Positions 1-6,870 are shown, counted from the stretch's first letter. The stretch: DNA of 7,896 nucleotides from Haloferacaceae archaeon (GCA_018609965.1 JAHENP010000280.1:1-7896), one strand, 5' to 3'. Translations and numbers: made by a program. Notes: a model not told the origin generated them from the sequence alone.

Positions 1-575
1 TCGTCGTCGAGCATCTCACAGACGACGACCGCGGGTTGGACGCCCGCGGCCTCCGCGAGCGCGAGCCCCAGCTCCGTGTGGCCCGCGCGGTCCGCGAGCC
101 CGTCGGGTGCGCCACGGAGCACGTGGACGTGTCCGGGCGCGCGGAACGACTCCGCGAACGCCGTCTGATCGTACGCGCGCTCCGAGCGGGCGGCGTCGGC
201 GGCGGCGGCCAACTCCGAGATCGTGAGCGCGCGGTCCTCGTCGGTGATCCCGGTAAACGTCTCGCGGTGGTTGACCGGCAGGGAGAACGACGACCGGTCG
301 TCGTACGAGAGATCGCCGCCGTCGGCCGCCGGGTGATCGAGTTCGTCGGCGAGGAACGACAGCCCGAACGCGCTGGCGGCGTCGTCCGGCACGGCGACAC
401 ACACCAGTCCGCCGGCGTCGTTCCGGAGCCGAGCCACGTCCGCGGCGGTGACGGCGCCGGCAGGGTACACCAGGTCGGTCTCTCCCTCCCGATCCGCGAA
501 GTCGTGGATCAACACCGGATCGCCGGCGCGGAACGCCGCGACCGCGGCGTCGGCACCGGCGCGCTGGTGGCTCAC
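1..575 (-). CDS. ribB: 3,4-dihydroxy-2-butanone 4-phosphate synthase (partial, C-terminus cut by window edge)
   Basis: RibB converts ribulose 5-phosphate to formate and 3,4-dihydroxy-2-butanone 4-phosphate, the four-carbon precursor of riboflavin, in the cytoplasm. 191 codons are visible, read leftward from a GTG at 575; the family usually has about 210-230 residues, so only a short C-terminal piece is missing. Family motifs seen: the acidic substrate/metal loop [12 protein letters not shown] (residues 28-39), [18 protein letters not shown] (102-119), [10 protein letters not shown] (145-154), and [14 protein letters not shown] (165-178) followed by the conserved end around CEML (186-189). The GTG start lies inside the stop of the upstream riboflavin kinase gene (GTGA, 572-575), so the two are almost certainly one translationally coupled operon. 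No in-frame ATG occurs before residue 188, which leaves GTG as the natural start. It should share the kinase promoter and any riboflavin-linked control. The family call is very secure. Confidence 0.95.
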   Translation of the reverse strand, partial: MSHQRAGADAAVAAFRAGDPVLIHDFADREGETDLVYPAGAVTAADVARLRNDAGGLVCVAVPDDAASAFGLSFLADELDHPAADGGDLSYDDRSSFSLPVNHRETFTGITDEDRALTISELAAAADAARSERAYDQTAFAESFRAPGHVHVLRGAPDGLADRAGHTELGLALAEAAGVQPAVVVCEMLDD

Positions 576-1303
576 GGCTCCCCTCCGGCGACGAACGGCT
601 CGCCGACCTCGACGATCCGGACGGTGACCGTGTCCCCGTCGTCCAACGACAGCTCTGTGCGGAGCTTCTCGGGGGCGATCACCTCCAACTGTCGTTCGTC
701 GTGGTGGGTCCGCTCGGGGACGATGACGTGACACGGGTCGAACGACTCCCCGTCGTCGGTCTCGACGCTCGCACGGTAACAGGTCGCCGGGCCGTAGGTG
801 CGTTCCTCACCCTCCCAGCCGTCGATGGGGACGCCCTCGACGGAAGTGAGCCCCGCCCGAGCACGGACGCTCTCGTCCGTCAGATCGACGTTGAGCGTGC
901 CGTGGAACGGCTCGTACTCCAGTCGGTCGACGAACTGCTCCATGTACCCCGGCAGCGAGATGTAGTGGCGACCCTCCCCCATCCCGCTGGTGACCGCACC
1001 CTCCAACACCAACCCGACACCACCCTCGAAGATCCGGCGGTAGTCGGCGTACTCACCCCGAAGTCGGTGTTTGCCGTCGGTCGTGACCGACACCCACTGA
1101 CCGTCGCTGACGACATCTCGTTCCACCAGCCCCGCCTCCTCCAGCCGTTGGAGCCGGCGGGAGGCCGTCTGACTCGACGCGTCCAGACGGTCCGCCAGCG
1201 CGGCACAGGAGACTTTCACCGGCTCGGCGAACCCGCCCTTCAGCGCGACCGTCTTCAACGCGGCGACCTCCGCGTGTCCGACGGTCGATGCGCTCGTTGC
1301 CAT
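572..1303 (-). CDS. ribK: CTP-dependent riboflavin kinase with N-terminal HTH regulator domain (RbkR type)
   Basis: This archaeal kinase phosphorylates riboflavin to FMN using CTP. 243 residues. Residues about 8-85 form a winged-helix DNA-binding domain (recognition-helix region [20 protein letters not shown], 41-60). Residues about 95-235 form the DUF120 kinase: [19 protein letters not shown] (102-120), [10 protein letters not shown] (132-141), the stretch around YGPATCYRA (170-178), then [20 protein letters not shown] (191-210) and [11 protein letters not shown] (220-230). This HTH-plus-kinase architecture is the bifunctional regulator/kinase called RbkR, which controls riboflavin genes in many archaea; regulation by this particular copy is inferred. 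Start: ATG at 1303 is preferred over an adjacent in-frame GTG at 1306 because a TATA-like CTTTAGT lies 24-30 bases upstream, fitting a leaderless message. It overlaps ribB by 4 bases. A 16-base palindrome at 1353-1368 is a likely self-operator. Confidence 0.95.
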   Translation of the reverse strand: MATSASTVGHAEVAALKTVALKGGFAEPVKVSCAALADRLDASSQTASRRLQRLEEAGLVERDVVSDGQWVSVTTDGKHRLRGEYADYRRIFEGGVGLVLEGAVTSGMGEGRHYISLPGYMEQFVDRLEYEPFHGTLNVDLTDESVRARAGLTSVEGVPIDGWEGEERTYGPATCYRASVETDDGESFDPCHVIVPERTHHDERQLEVIAPEKLRTELSLDDGDTVTVRIVEVGEPFVAGGEP

Positions 1304-1326
1304 CACTAGCTGTAGGTCTCGGACAG

Positions 1327-1333
1327 ACTAAAG
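1327..1333 (-). promoter_or_regulatory. TATA-like promoter element of the ribK-ribB operon
   Basis: On the minus strand this reads CTTTAGT and lies 24-30 bases before the ATG at 1303, the spacing expected for an archaeal TATA box of a leaderless transcript. No Shine-Dalgarno-like sequence lies between it and the start codon. The match is fair rather than strong, and no transcription start data are available here. Confidence 0.55.
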
Positions 1334-1352
1334 CGTACCGTTCCCGTTACGC

Positions 1353-1368
1353 ATCACGAAATCGTGAT
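1353..1368. promoter_or_regulatory. 16-bp perfect palindrome, candidate RbkR operator
   Basis: ATCACGA-AA-TCGTGAT: perfect 7-base arms with a 2-base centre. It lies 20 bases upstream of the ribK TATA element and 125 bases before the divergent mtaD-like start. Its size and symmetry suit a dimeric winged-helix protein. Because the adjacent gene encodes a kinase with a DNA-binding domain of the RbkR type, which is known to bind palindromes upstream of riboflavin genes, autoregulation is the simplest reading. I do not recall the haloarchaeal RbkR consensus well enough to score the match. Upstream of the TATA box, it could serve activation or control of the divergent gene as readily as repression. 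Confidence 0.5.
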
Positions 1369-1493
1369 ACTGTACGGCGGGTGTCGGCAGAGGAATCGTT
1401 ACTACGTCGGCTCGTGGTGAAAACCCACCGTTCGGTGCAAGCGTCGTCGGCCACATCGACGGATTGAGGCGTCGGCCACCGCTGTCGGCCGGC

Positions 1494-2786
1494 ATGGAGA
1501 CACTCGCAGTGACCGGCGGGCGTGTGTTGAGGCCGGACGGCGTCGTCCGAGCGGACGTGCTCGTGGACCGCGAGGCGGGGGAGATCCTGTCGGTCGAACA
1601 GGGGGTCGCGGGCGAGGCCGACGAGACGCTCGCGGCCGACGACGGTCTCGTGATCCCGGGGTTGGTCAACGCTCACTGTCACATGGCGATGAGCCTGCTC
1701 CGGGGGTACGCGGCAGAAAAACCGCTCCAGGCGTGGCTGACCGAGGAGGTCGGGCCGGTCGAGGCGACCTTCGAGGCCGCAGACGTTCGCGCTGGGACGG
1801 AACTCGCGCTCGTGGAACTGATCCGGTCGGGCGTGACCGCGGTCAGTGACATGTACTTCGAGACGGCGGCGGTTGCGGACGCAGTCGCACAGTCCGGGCT
1901 GCGGGCCAGACTCGGGTTCGGGATTGTCACCGTCACCAAAGACGAGGCGGGCGCACAGGCGGACGTCGACGAGTCACTACGAGTCGCCCGCAAACTCGAC
2001 GGCGCGGCAGACGGCCGGATTCGGACGGCAGTGATGCCACACTCACTCACCTCCGTCGGGGAGCCGTACCTCGCCGAGGCGGCCGAGCGGAGCGCCGCGG
2101 CCGGACGCCCGCTCCACTTCCACGCCAACGAGACGGTCGGCGAGGTGGAGCCAGTCGTCACAGACCACGACCAACGACCGATCGCGTACGCCGACGAGTT
2201 GGGACTGCTGCGCGACAGCTACGTCGCCCACGCAGTCCATGTCGACGACAGCGAGGTCGAGCTGCTCGCGGACCGCGACGTTGGGGTCGCCCACTGCCCG
2301 GCCGCAAACGCCAAGTTGGCCTCGGGAATCGCACCTGTCCAACAGCTGCGCGAGGCCGGTGTGACGGTCGGACTCGGGACGGACGGCCCGGCATCGAACG
2401 ACAACCTGGATCTGTTCGGCGAGATGCGCGACGCCGCGATGGTCGGGAAACTCGCAGACGGCGACGCGGGCGCCGTCCCCGCAGACGCCGTTGTCGAGAT
2501 GGCGACAGCAGGCGGCGCAGAGCTACTCGGCTTCGACTCCGGCCGGGTCGAAGCCGGCGCGAACGCAGATCTAGCAGTTGTCGATCTCGACGCCCCGCAT
2601 CTCACGCCCGAACACGACCTGAGATCACTGCTCGTGTACGCCGCCCGCGGGAGTGACGTGCGCCACACAGTCGCCGACGGCGAGGTCGTCATGCAGGACC
2701 GCGAGGTCGAGCCGTTCGACGAGCAGGCCGTCCGAGAACGCGCACAGCAGCGGGCGACGGCGGCGGTCGAACGCGCCTCGGAGTAA
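1494..2786 (+). CDS. mtaD: 5-methylthioadenosine/S-adenosylhomocysteine deaminase-type amidohydrolase
   Basis: A metal-dependent cytosolic amidohydrolase of the TrzA/AtzA/MtaD branch. Close relatives deaminate methylthioadenosine, S-adenosylhomocysteine or 5'-deoxyadenosine to the inosine forms, salvaging by-products of S-adenosylmethionine use. 430 residues, a normal length. All expected metal and catalytic residues are visible: HCH (61-63) in GLVNAHCHMAMSLLRGY, the HFHANE motif (H208, H210, E213), VAHAVHV (H246), AHCPAANAKLASG with H267, and GTDGPASNDNLDLF with D297. The ends (about 1-55 and 350-405) make the composite beta-sandwich typical of the family. The ATG at 1494 is chosen because METLAVTGGRVLRPDG matches the normal family N-terminus; an upstream in-frame TTG at 1464 would add an unlikely Arg/Pro-rich leader. 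It stands alone, divergent from ribK. Exact substrate preference (MTA, SAH, deoxyadenosine or other) cannot be read from sequence. Confidence 0.9.
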   Translation: METLAVTGGRVLRPDGVVRADVLVDREAGEILSVEQGVAGEADETLAADDGLVIPGLVNAHCHMAMSLLRGYAAEKPLQAWLTEEVGPVEATFEAADVRAGTELALVELIRSGVTAVSDMYFETAAVADAVAQSGLRARLGFGIVTVTKDEAGAQADVDESLRVARKLDGAADGRIRTAVMPHSLTSVGEPYLAEAAERSAAAGRPLHFHANETVGEVEPVVTDHDQRPIAYADELGLLRDSYVAHAVHVDDSEVELLADRDVGVAHCPAANAKLASGIAPVQQLREAGVTVGLGTDGPASNDNLDLFGEMRDAAMVGKLADGDAGAVPADAVVEMATAGGAELLGFDSGRVEAGANADLAVVDLDAPHLTPEHDLRSLLVYAARGSDVRHTVADGEVVMQDREVEPFDEQAVRERAQQRATAAVERASE

Positions 2787-2805
2787 CGATAGCCCCGTCG
2801 ACAAT

Positions 2806-2890
2806 CGAAACAGTCGCCAGTTCTCCACAGTCACAGCCGAAACGGTTGCAGTTCTCCACACTCACGACCAAAACGGTCGCAGTCCGCACA
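2806..2890. repeat. Three imperfect tandem repeats, 31-32 bases each
   Basis: Units begin at 2806, 2838 and 2869. The shared core is CGAAACGGTCGCAGT-like (CGAAACAGTCGCCAGT, CGAAACGGTTGCAGT, CAAAACGGTCGCAGT). The first two units continue with TTCTCCACA and then a TCAC segment; the third is shortened to CCGCACA. The array begins 20 bases after the mtaD stop codon. Function is unknown. Confidence 0.7.
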
Positions 2891-2898
2891 ACCGACAG

Positions 2899-2937
2899 GC
2901 GCGCGCCGCGCTGGTCTCGTGCCAGCGCGGAGCGCGC
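2899..2937. repeat. Strong inverted repeat (16-base arms)
   Basis: The left arm (2899-2914) and right arm (2922-2937) pair over 16 positions with a single mismatch, around a 7-base loop (2915-2921). The inner nine pairs are CCGCGCTGG with CCAGCGCGG and the outer six are GCGCGC. No T tract follows on either strand, so this is not a standard terminator; it may be a structured extragenic repeat. Confidence 0.7.
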
Positions 2938-2940
2938 GAG

Positions 2941-3014
2941 GGACGAGTGAACGGAGTGAGCGAGACCTCGTCGGAGCGTGCTCCGACGGTGGACGAGTGA
3001 ACGAAGTGAACGAG
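2941..3014. repeat. Two 24-base direct repeats flanking a small inverted repeat
   Basis: Copies at 2941-2964 and 2991-3014 share GGACGAGTGAACG and differ at only two positions (G/A at the 14th and the 20th base). Between them, 2969-2977 and 2980-2988 form a perfect 9-base inverted repeat with a 2-base centre (CGTCGGAGC and GCTCCGACG). A third, more diverged relative lies at 7099-7121 behind the tRNA gene, so this is a dispersed extragenic sequence and not a local slip. Confidence 0.7.
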
Positions 3015-3037
3015 GAGGCTGGGGAGGTGTGAGGACT

Positions 3038-3141
3038 GTGCGGAGCGCGGTCGTGGTGCGGAGCAGAGTGGATGCGGTGCGGGGCAGAGCGGGTGCGGTG
3101 CGGCGTGGCGCAGTTGCGGTGCGGCGCGGATGCGGCGCGGA
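3038..3141. repeat. G-rich array of GTGCGG-type hexamers
   Basis: GTGCGG occurs at 3038, 3056, 3077, 3093, 3098 and 3119, with ATGCGG and TTGCGG variants between. The strand is strongly G-biased and the pattern resembles slippage-prone low-complexity DNA. The opposite strand would encode repeated Ala-Pro-His units, but no gene features accompany that frame. Confidence 0.55.
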
Positions 3142-3203
3142 CAGCACACGACAGCAGACGCGAGCGGGCGGCTCTGCCGCCCGCGAGCGCTTTTTGATCG
3201 ACA

Positions 3204-3249
3204 TTTTTTCCTTGGGTGCGCGCTCCGCGCGCACCCAAGGAGCGAAAAA
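3204..3249. terminator. Terminator-like hairpin at the end of the aspartoacylase-family gene
   Basis: 3210-3223 and 3227-3240 form a perfect 14-bp stem with a 3-base loop (CCTTGGGTGCGCGC with its complement). A T6 tract (3204-3209) lies on the left and an A5 tract (3245-3249) on the right. On the minus strand, A5 reads as a T5 run 6 bases beyond the TAG stop at 3256-3258, matching the T-rich termination sites of archaea. On the plus strand a T5 run at 3191-3195 follows a 9-bp hairpin (3164-3172 with 3176-3184), possibly serving the converging mtaD transcript. Confidence 0.6.
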
Positions 3250-3255
3250 GGTCGT

Positions 3256-4215
3256 CTAGAAGGAATCGATATCTGTCCCCACAGAACAGACGTACTCGCC
3301 GGTCGCGACCTGCGGGAGCCGCCGAGACCGCCAGAAGATCCCGTCGTCGTCGGCAGTGATGCGGCGACGGACGCGGCCGAACGGGTCAGTCACCGCAAAC
3401 AGGTCGTCTCCACGGGAGACACGGTCACCGAGATCGCGTTCGAACCGGATCAACCCGCCCACCGGCGAGCCGTACTGGTCGAAGCCGGACGCGCGGGTCT
3501 GGCGGTCCATCTCGACGGCGCCAGAGAGGAAATCGTAGTACCGGAGCACACGCTCCATCCCGACGACACCACGGTCGATGCTGTCGTGGTCCCAGCCGAC
3601 AGCCCCACCCAGCTCGGGGTCGATCGTCGGGACCCCTTCGTCCGGGCCGGCGCGGGCGAGCTGGCCGTCCGGCCCCTTTTGATCGAGGACGTACCCCGTC
3701 CCGAACACCTTCGCGAGTTCGAGACACTCCCGGTGGAGTCGGTGGCGGGGTCCACACCGGACCCGCACCTCGTCGATCATCCGACTCGTCGACCCCTGGT
3801 GGAGGTCGACGATGAGGTCCGCGTCGGCGGCGGCGTCAAAGGTTGCGGCGGCGATCCGCTCTGATGAGGTGCCGGACTCGTCGCCGGGGTACGCCCGGTT
3901 CATCTTCGTGTCGTCGACCGGGTTGCGGTGTTGTGCGACCTGGAACGCGTGGTAGTTGACGACCGCAACGATCAGGATCGTCCCCGAGATCTCGGCAGGA
4001 TCGAGCGTCGGGAGGAGTCGACAGAGCACACCCAGTCCGTTCAGTTCGTCGCCGTCACTCACCGCCTGGACGTACAGTGTGTCGCCGTCGTCGGCACCGT
4101 TGAGCACCGCGACCGGGAGGCGGACGGGCGAGCCGTCACGAGTCTCCCCGACCGACAGCCGGCCGGTGTCGAACTCCCCGGGAGCCGCGCTCGCGGTTCC
4201 GAGCGTGGTGGCCAT
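3256..4215 (-). CDS. Succinylglutamate desuccinylase/aspartoacylase-family protein
   Basis: A cytosolic zinc-carboxypeptidase-fold protein (AstE/AspA, M14 superfamily); relatives remove acyl groups from amino acids. 319 residues. Visible: the metal-site segment YVQAVSDGDELNG (48-60), where the usual HGDE is DGDE (Asp54 in place of the zinc His, Glu57 kept); HRNPVDDTKMNRAYPG (96-111) with the Asn-Arg substrate pair at 106-107; DLHQGS (137-142) with the second zinc His139; and PTIDPELGG (196-204) carrying the catalytic Glu201. Residues about 245-290 (GGLIRFERDLGDRVSRGDDL) look like a lipoyl-type barrel seen at the C-end of this family. The ATG at 4215 has a TATA-like CTAAAG at 4240-4245, 25-30 bases upstream. 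It is divergent from the DUF92 gene and convergent with mtaD. The substrate is unknown, and the Asp54 change leaves open whether it binds zinc normally. Confidence 0.88.
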   Translation of the reverse strand: MATTLGTASAAPGEFDTGRLSVGETRDGSPVRLPVAVLNGADDGDTLYVQAVSDGDELNGLGVLCRLLPTLDPAEISGTILIVAVVNYHAFQVAQHRNPVDDTKMNRAYPGDESGTSSERIAAATFDAAADADLIVDLHQGSTSRMIDEVRVRCGPRHRLHRECLELAKVFGTGYVLDQKGPDGQLARAGPDEGVPTIDPELGGAVGWDHDSIDRGVVGMERVLRYYDFLSGAVEMDRQTRASGFDQYGSPVGGLIRFERDLGDRVSRGDDLFAVTDPFGRVRRRITADDDGIFWRSRRLPQVATGEYVCSVGTDIDSF

Positions 4216-4239
4216 TATCGGTGTGTCGGTTGCTTGCGT

Positions 4240-4245
4240 CTTTAG
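4240..4245 (-). promoter_or_regulatory. TATA-like element for the aspartoacylase-family gene
   Basis: Minus-strand CTAAAG, 25-30 bases before the ATG at 4215, consistent with a leaderless start. Its closeness to the divergent gene helps argue that the latter begins at 4315 rather than at the first possible GTG (4258). Confidence 0.45.
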
Positions 4246-4314
4246 GGGTTCGGTCCGGTGGCGGAGACGCTCCGTGTCGGGAGCTTCAAGTGTGCGTCGG
4301 GGGAACGGCGGGGC

Positions 4315-5712
4315 GTGAGACAGCAGCTCCGGCGTGCCGGGGGGTTCGCCGTGGTCGCGACGTTGGCGCTTGCCGCGCCGGCGTTGGGGCCTGCGGCCGC
4401 CGCGCCGTTCGCCGCCGTCGCCCTGCTGGCCGTGTTCGTCGTCGACGACGACGACAGCTGGCTGTTCGAGTTGTTCGCCCGGCCGGCCGACTACGAGGAG
4501 CGTCGACTCAACGGGTTGGCCGGGTTCGCGCTGGCGGCGACCGGGTTGGCGGTGTTGACGGCCGTGCCGAAGGCGCCGATGCCACGCCCGGTGTTTGCCG
4601 CCGCCGTCTGTACGCTGGCGTACGGCCGGCTGGGACGGGCGTTCGTCCGGCTGTCGACGAACGACGAGTTCGTCGCCGCGACCGCGTTTGTCGTCGCCGG
4701 CTTCCTCGGCGGCACCGTCGTCCAGGCGGCCGTCGTCGCCGTCGACCCCGCTGCTGCGGGGCTCGACAGGCTCCCCACCTACGCGTTCCTCGCGGCCGTT
4801 GGCGCGTTGGTCGCCGCCATCCTCCAGTCTGCGTTGTTCGCCGACGACGACGCATTGGTGGTGCTCCCGGCTGGGTTCCTGTTGTGGCTGTTGGCGGTGA
4901 TCACGCCGACTGTCACGCCGGTGATCGTCGTCGCCGGGTTGGTCGCCACCGTCTTGTTGGGTGGGGTGTCGTACGCGCTCCAGACCGCCGACGTGCCGGG
5001 GATGCTGACCGGTGTCCTGCTCGGTCTCGTGACCGTCGTCCTCGGCGGGTTCGGCTGGCTCGCGGCGTTGATCAGCTTTTTCGGCGTCGGCGGGCTGGCG
5101 AGCAAGTTCCGGTACGAACTCAAGGCGGAACGCGGCGTCGCACAGGAGAACGAGGGCGCCCGCGGCCCGGAGAACGTGTTGGGCAACGCCGCAGTCGCGC
5201 TCGTCACCGTCGTCGGCTACGCCGCAGTGACGGAGACGATACTCGATCTGTCTGCGCTCGCGGCCGGGAGACTAGTCGTCGACCTCTCGACGCTGTCACT
5301 CTTCGGCGTGGATCTGGCGACGCTGACCGCGTTCGCGTTCGCGGGGTCGTTGGCGGCGGCGATGTCTGACACGCTCGCCTCGGAGATCGGCGGGCTGTTC
5401 GACGGCCCGCGGCTCGTCACGACGCTCCAACGCGTTCCGCCGGGGACGGACGGCGCAGTCACCTGGCAGGGTGAACTCGCCGGTGCCGCAGGCGCGGCAG
5501 TTATCGCCGTCATCGCCGCGGGGACGATGCCGGTCGGCGACCCGGTCGGCGGCGGCGTGGTCGTGACCGCCGCCGGTGTCGCCGGGATGACCGTCGACAG
5601 CCTCTGTGGCGCGGTGATCGAGGGGGAACTGGTCGGCAACGAGACGGTGAACTTCCTAGCGACACTCGGGGGCGCCGTCGCCGCCGTCGCCCTGGCACTC
5701 GTCGTGGCGTGA
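4315..5712 (+). CDS. DUF92-family membrane protein (phytyl-phosphate kinase VTE6-like)
   Basis: An integral membrane protein whose C-terminal half is the DUF92 family (TIGR00297). The plant member VTE6 phosphorylates phytyl phosphate to the diphosphate; a role in isoprenoid alcohol salvage for archaeal lipids is inference. 465 residues from this start. About eight or more hydrophobic segments lie before residue 260 and further ones after. DUF92 signatures: SFFGVGGLASKFRYELK (254-270), RGPENVLGNAAVAL (283-296), SLAAAMSDTLASEIGG (345-360), RLVTTLQRVPPGTDGAVTWQG (366-386), and a tail with VDSLCGAVIEG (427-437) and NETVNFLATLGGA (442-454). The N-terminal half is an additional membrane block, common in haloarchaeal members. 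Start: GTG at 4315 gives the short basic lead MRQQLRRAGG before the first helix and leaves 99 bases for divergent promoters; GTG at 4258 would add 19 residues and leave only 42 bases. Its stop overlaps the next gene. Confidence 0.85.
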   Translation: MRQQLRRAGGFAVVATLALAAPALGPAAAAPFAAVALLAVFVVDDDDSWLFELFARPADYEERRLNGLAGFALAATGLAVLTAVPKAPMPRPVFAAAVCTLAYGRLGRAFVRLSTNDEFVAATAFVVAGFLGGTVVQAAVVAVDPAAAGLDRLPTYAFLAAVGALVAAILQSALFADDDALVVLPAGFLLWLLAVITPTVTPVIVVAGLVATVLLGGVSYALQTADVPGMLTGVLLGLVTVVLGGFGWLAALISFFGVGGLASKFRYELKAERGVAQENEGARGPENVLGNAAVALVTVVGYAAVTETILDLSALAAGRLVVDLSTLSLFGVDLATLTAFAFAGSLAAAMSDTLASEIGGLFDGPRLVTTLQRVPPGTDGAVTWQGELAGAAGAAVIAVIAAGTMPVGDPVGGGVVVTAAGVAGMTVDSLCGAVIEGELVGNETVNFLATLGGAVAAVALALVVA

Positions 5713-6176
5713 CACCCGCGATCCGTGTCGGGCGGCCGTCAGACGAACCGGCACTGCGTGGCCTCCAGCGTGCGCTCCGAGAGCCGTCGCCCGACCTGCT
5801 GGCACACGGGCTCCGCGTCGGCGGGGTCGCAGTCTCTGTCGCCGAGGATCGGTCCACCGACGCCGCACACTCCGTCGTCGACCGGCCAGTCGGTTACGTC
5901 CTCCACGTCGGTGGTGACGATCGCCACGTCGCCGAGTTGGTCGTCGCGCCCGCGTTCCGGCGCGAGGGACGCGCCCGACGGCTCCTCCGGCACGTCTGTC
6001 GCGTCGCCGACGGCGGGGTAACGTTGCTCGTCCACCCGGACAACGAGCCGGCGCGGGCGCTGTACGACTCACTGGGATTCGACGTGATCGACCGCCGCCC
6101 CGGCTTCTACGACGACGCCGACGCGCTCGTCATGGCGGTCGACGCCTCCGCGCCCGACAGCCGCGCCGAGAGCTAA
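5709..6176 (+). CDS. GNAT-family N-acetyltransferase
   Basis: A small acetyl-CoA-dependent acetyltransferase, 155 residues, typical single-domain GNAT length. Visible: beta4/motif A VAELVVAPAFRREGRARRLL (74-93), containing the acetyl-CoA pyrophosphate loop R-R-E-G-R-A (84-89), and motif B VTLLVHPDNEPARALYDSLG (104-123) followed by FDVIDRRPGFYDDADALVM (124-142), a RimI-like ending. The acceptor (protein N-terminus, small amine or other) cannot be told. The GTG start shares four bases with the TGA stop of the DUF92 gene (GTGA, 5709-5712), indicating translational coupling and one operon. It converges on the TVP38-like gene with a 31-base gap. No in-frame ATG gives a better start. The family is clear, the function is not. 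Confidence 0.88.
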   Translation: MTPAIRVGRPSDEPALRGLQRALREPSPDLLAHGLRVGGVAVSVAEDRSTDAAHSVVDRPVGYVLHVGGDDRHVAELVVAPAFRREGRARRLLRHVCRVADGGVTLLVHPDNEPARALYDSLGFDVIDRRPGFYDDADALVMAVDASAPDSRAES

Positions 6177-6207
6177 ACAACGCGCACTCACCACGGGCGC
6201 GTCTGCC

Positions 6208-6870
6208 TCACCGGCCTGTGTACTGTCGGTACAGTGGCCCGACGAGCAACGCGACACCGGCGAGTGCAGCGGCGACGACCAGCCGTGGATCGAACGCCGC
6301 CGCGACCCCGCCGGCGGCGAGCCGTTCGAGTGACGCGCCGACGGCGACCGCGCCGACGACCCACGGGAGTTCGCCGACGGCTGTCCCCAACAGATACCCT
6401 CTGACCGGGACGCCGACCGCCCCAGCGGCCGCAGAGACCACGTCCGACGGGAGCGGCGCGAGTCGCGCGACGGCGGTCGTCCGGGTCGGCCCCGCGACGG
6501 ACAACGCCCGGTCACCGACGGTGTTGACGCGGGCCATCGCGTCTGCGAGCCGGCCGTCGCCGGCCAACAACCCTGCCCGCCCCCGGTCGGCAACGAGATA
6601 CGGCGGCAGGCCGCTGAGCGTCACCAGTCCGGCGGCCGGCACCACCCCGACCAGGCCGAAGCCGTAGCCGGCGACCACGCTCAACAGGCTCGTCGGCCAC
6701 GCCAGAAACGGTCGGACGACCGCCAGCGCGGCGAGCGCGGCGAGCAACCGGAGCGGCGTCGCGGCGAGGGTGTCGAGCCGCGCGAGCGCCGTCGCCGGCG
6801 CGGTCGCCGCCCACGCGCCCACCGCCACGCCGACGGCGACCCCGACCGCGAGAAATCGGCGACGAGACAC
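6208..6870 (-). CDS. TVP38/TMEM64 (VTT domain) family membrane protein
   Basis: A DedA/VTT-superfamily integral membrane protein; eukaryotic members act as lipid scramblases and bacterial DedA proteins in lipid-carrier flipping or membrane homeostasis, so a lipid role here is family-based inference. 220 residues from the chosen start. The sequence shows an N-terminal helix (5-24), a second (39-56), the VTT block RPFLAWPTSLLSVVAGYGFG (53-72) with a re-entrant Gly-rich stretch to about residue 92, the second family motif LAPLPSDVVSAAAG (137-150) followed by RGYLLGTAVGELPW (157-170), and a last helix (196-212). GTG at 6870 (MSRRRFLAVG) is chosen because a basic cluster directly precedes the first helix and a TATA-like GTTATC lies 25-30 bases upstream. 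An earlier GTG at 6957 would add 29 polar residues and is less likely. It is convergent with the GNAT gene and divergent from the tRNA. Confidence 0.85.
   Translation of the reverse strand: MSRRRFLAVGVAVGVAVGAWAATAPATALARLDTLAATPLRLLAALAALAVVRPFLAWPTSLLSVVAGYGFGLVGVVPAAGLVTLSGLPPYLVADRGRAGLLAGDGRLADAMARVNTVGDRALSVAGPTRTTAVARLAPLPSDVVSAAAGAVGVPVRGYLLGTAVGELPWVVGAVAVGASLERLAAGGVAAAFDPRLVVAAALAGVALLVGPLYRQYTGR

Larger units (their letters stand above)
2787..3255. other. 469-base repeat-rich spacer between convergent genes
   Basis: No convincing gene is present. Both flanking genes end here. From left to right it holds three degenerate tandem units (2806-2890), a 16-base-arm inverted repeat (2899-2937), two near-identical 24-base repeats (2941-2964 and 2991-3014) with a 9-bp inverted repeat between them, a G-rich array of GTGCGG-like hexamers (3038-3141), and two hairpins next to T or A tracts (3164-3195 and 3204-3249). 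Open frames across it encode only low-complexity Arg/Ala/Pro/His or Ser/Arg repeats and read open on several frames at once, which argues against coding. Confidence 0.7.

Noticed and set aside
36..731. Plus-strand open frame of 231 codons
   Set aside because: It is antisense to ribB and ribK, whose motifs are unmistakable; the product is Arg/Val-rich low complexity, a usual shadow in GC-rich DNA.
701..1309. Plus-strand open frame of 202 codons
   Set aside because: Fully antisense to ribK; no family motifs.
2806..2890. CRISPR array
   Set aside because: Units are directly tandem with no unique spacers and only three degenerate copies.
2831..3238. Minus-strand 135-codon frame with Ala-Pro-His repeats, and overlapping 181- and 95-codon frames
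   Set aside because: Three frames of one strand are open at once over low-complexity G-rich repeats; the products are repeat translations with no domain.
3130..3864. Plus-strand 244-codon frame
   Set aside because: It begins in repeat DNA, crosses the terminator hairpin and runs antisense through the aspartoacylase-family gene.
4221..5369. Plus-strand 382-codon Arg-rich frame
   Set aside because: Out of frame with the DUF92 gene; extremely Arg-rich, a classic GC-rich shadow.
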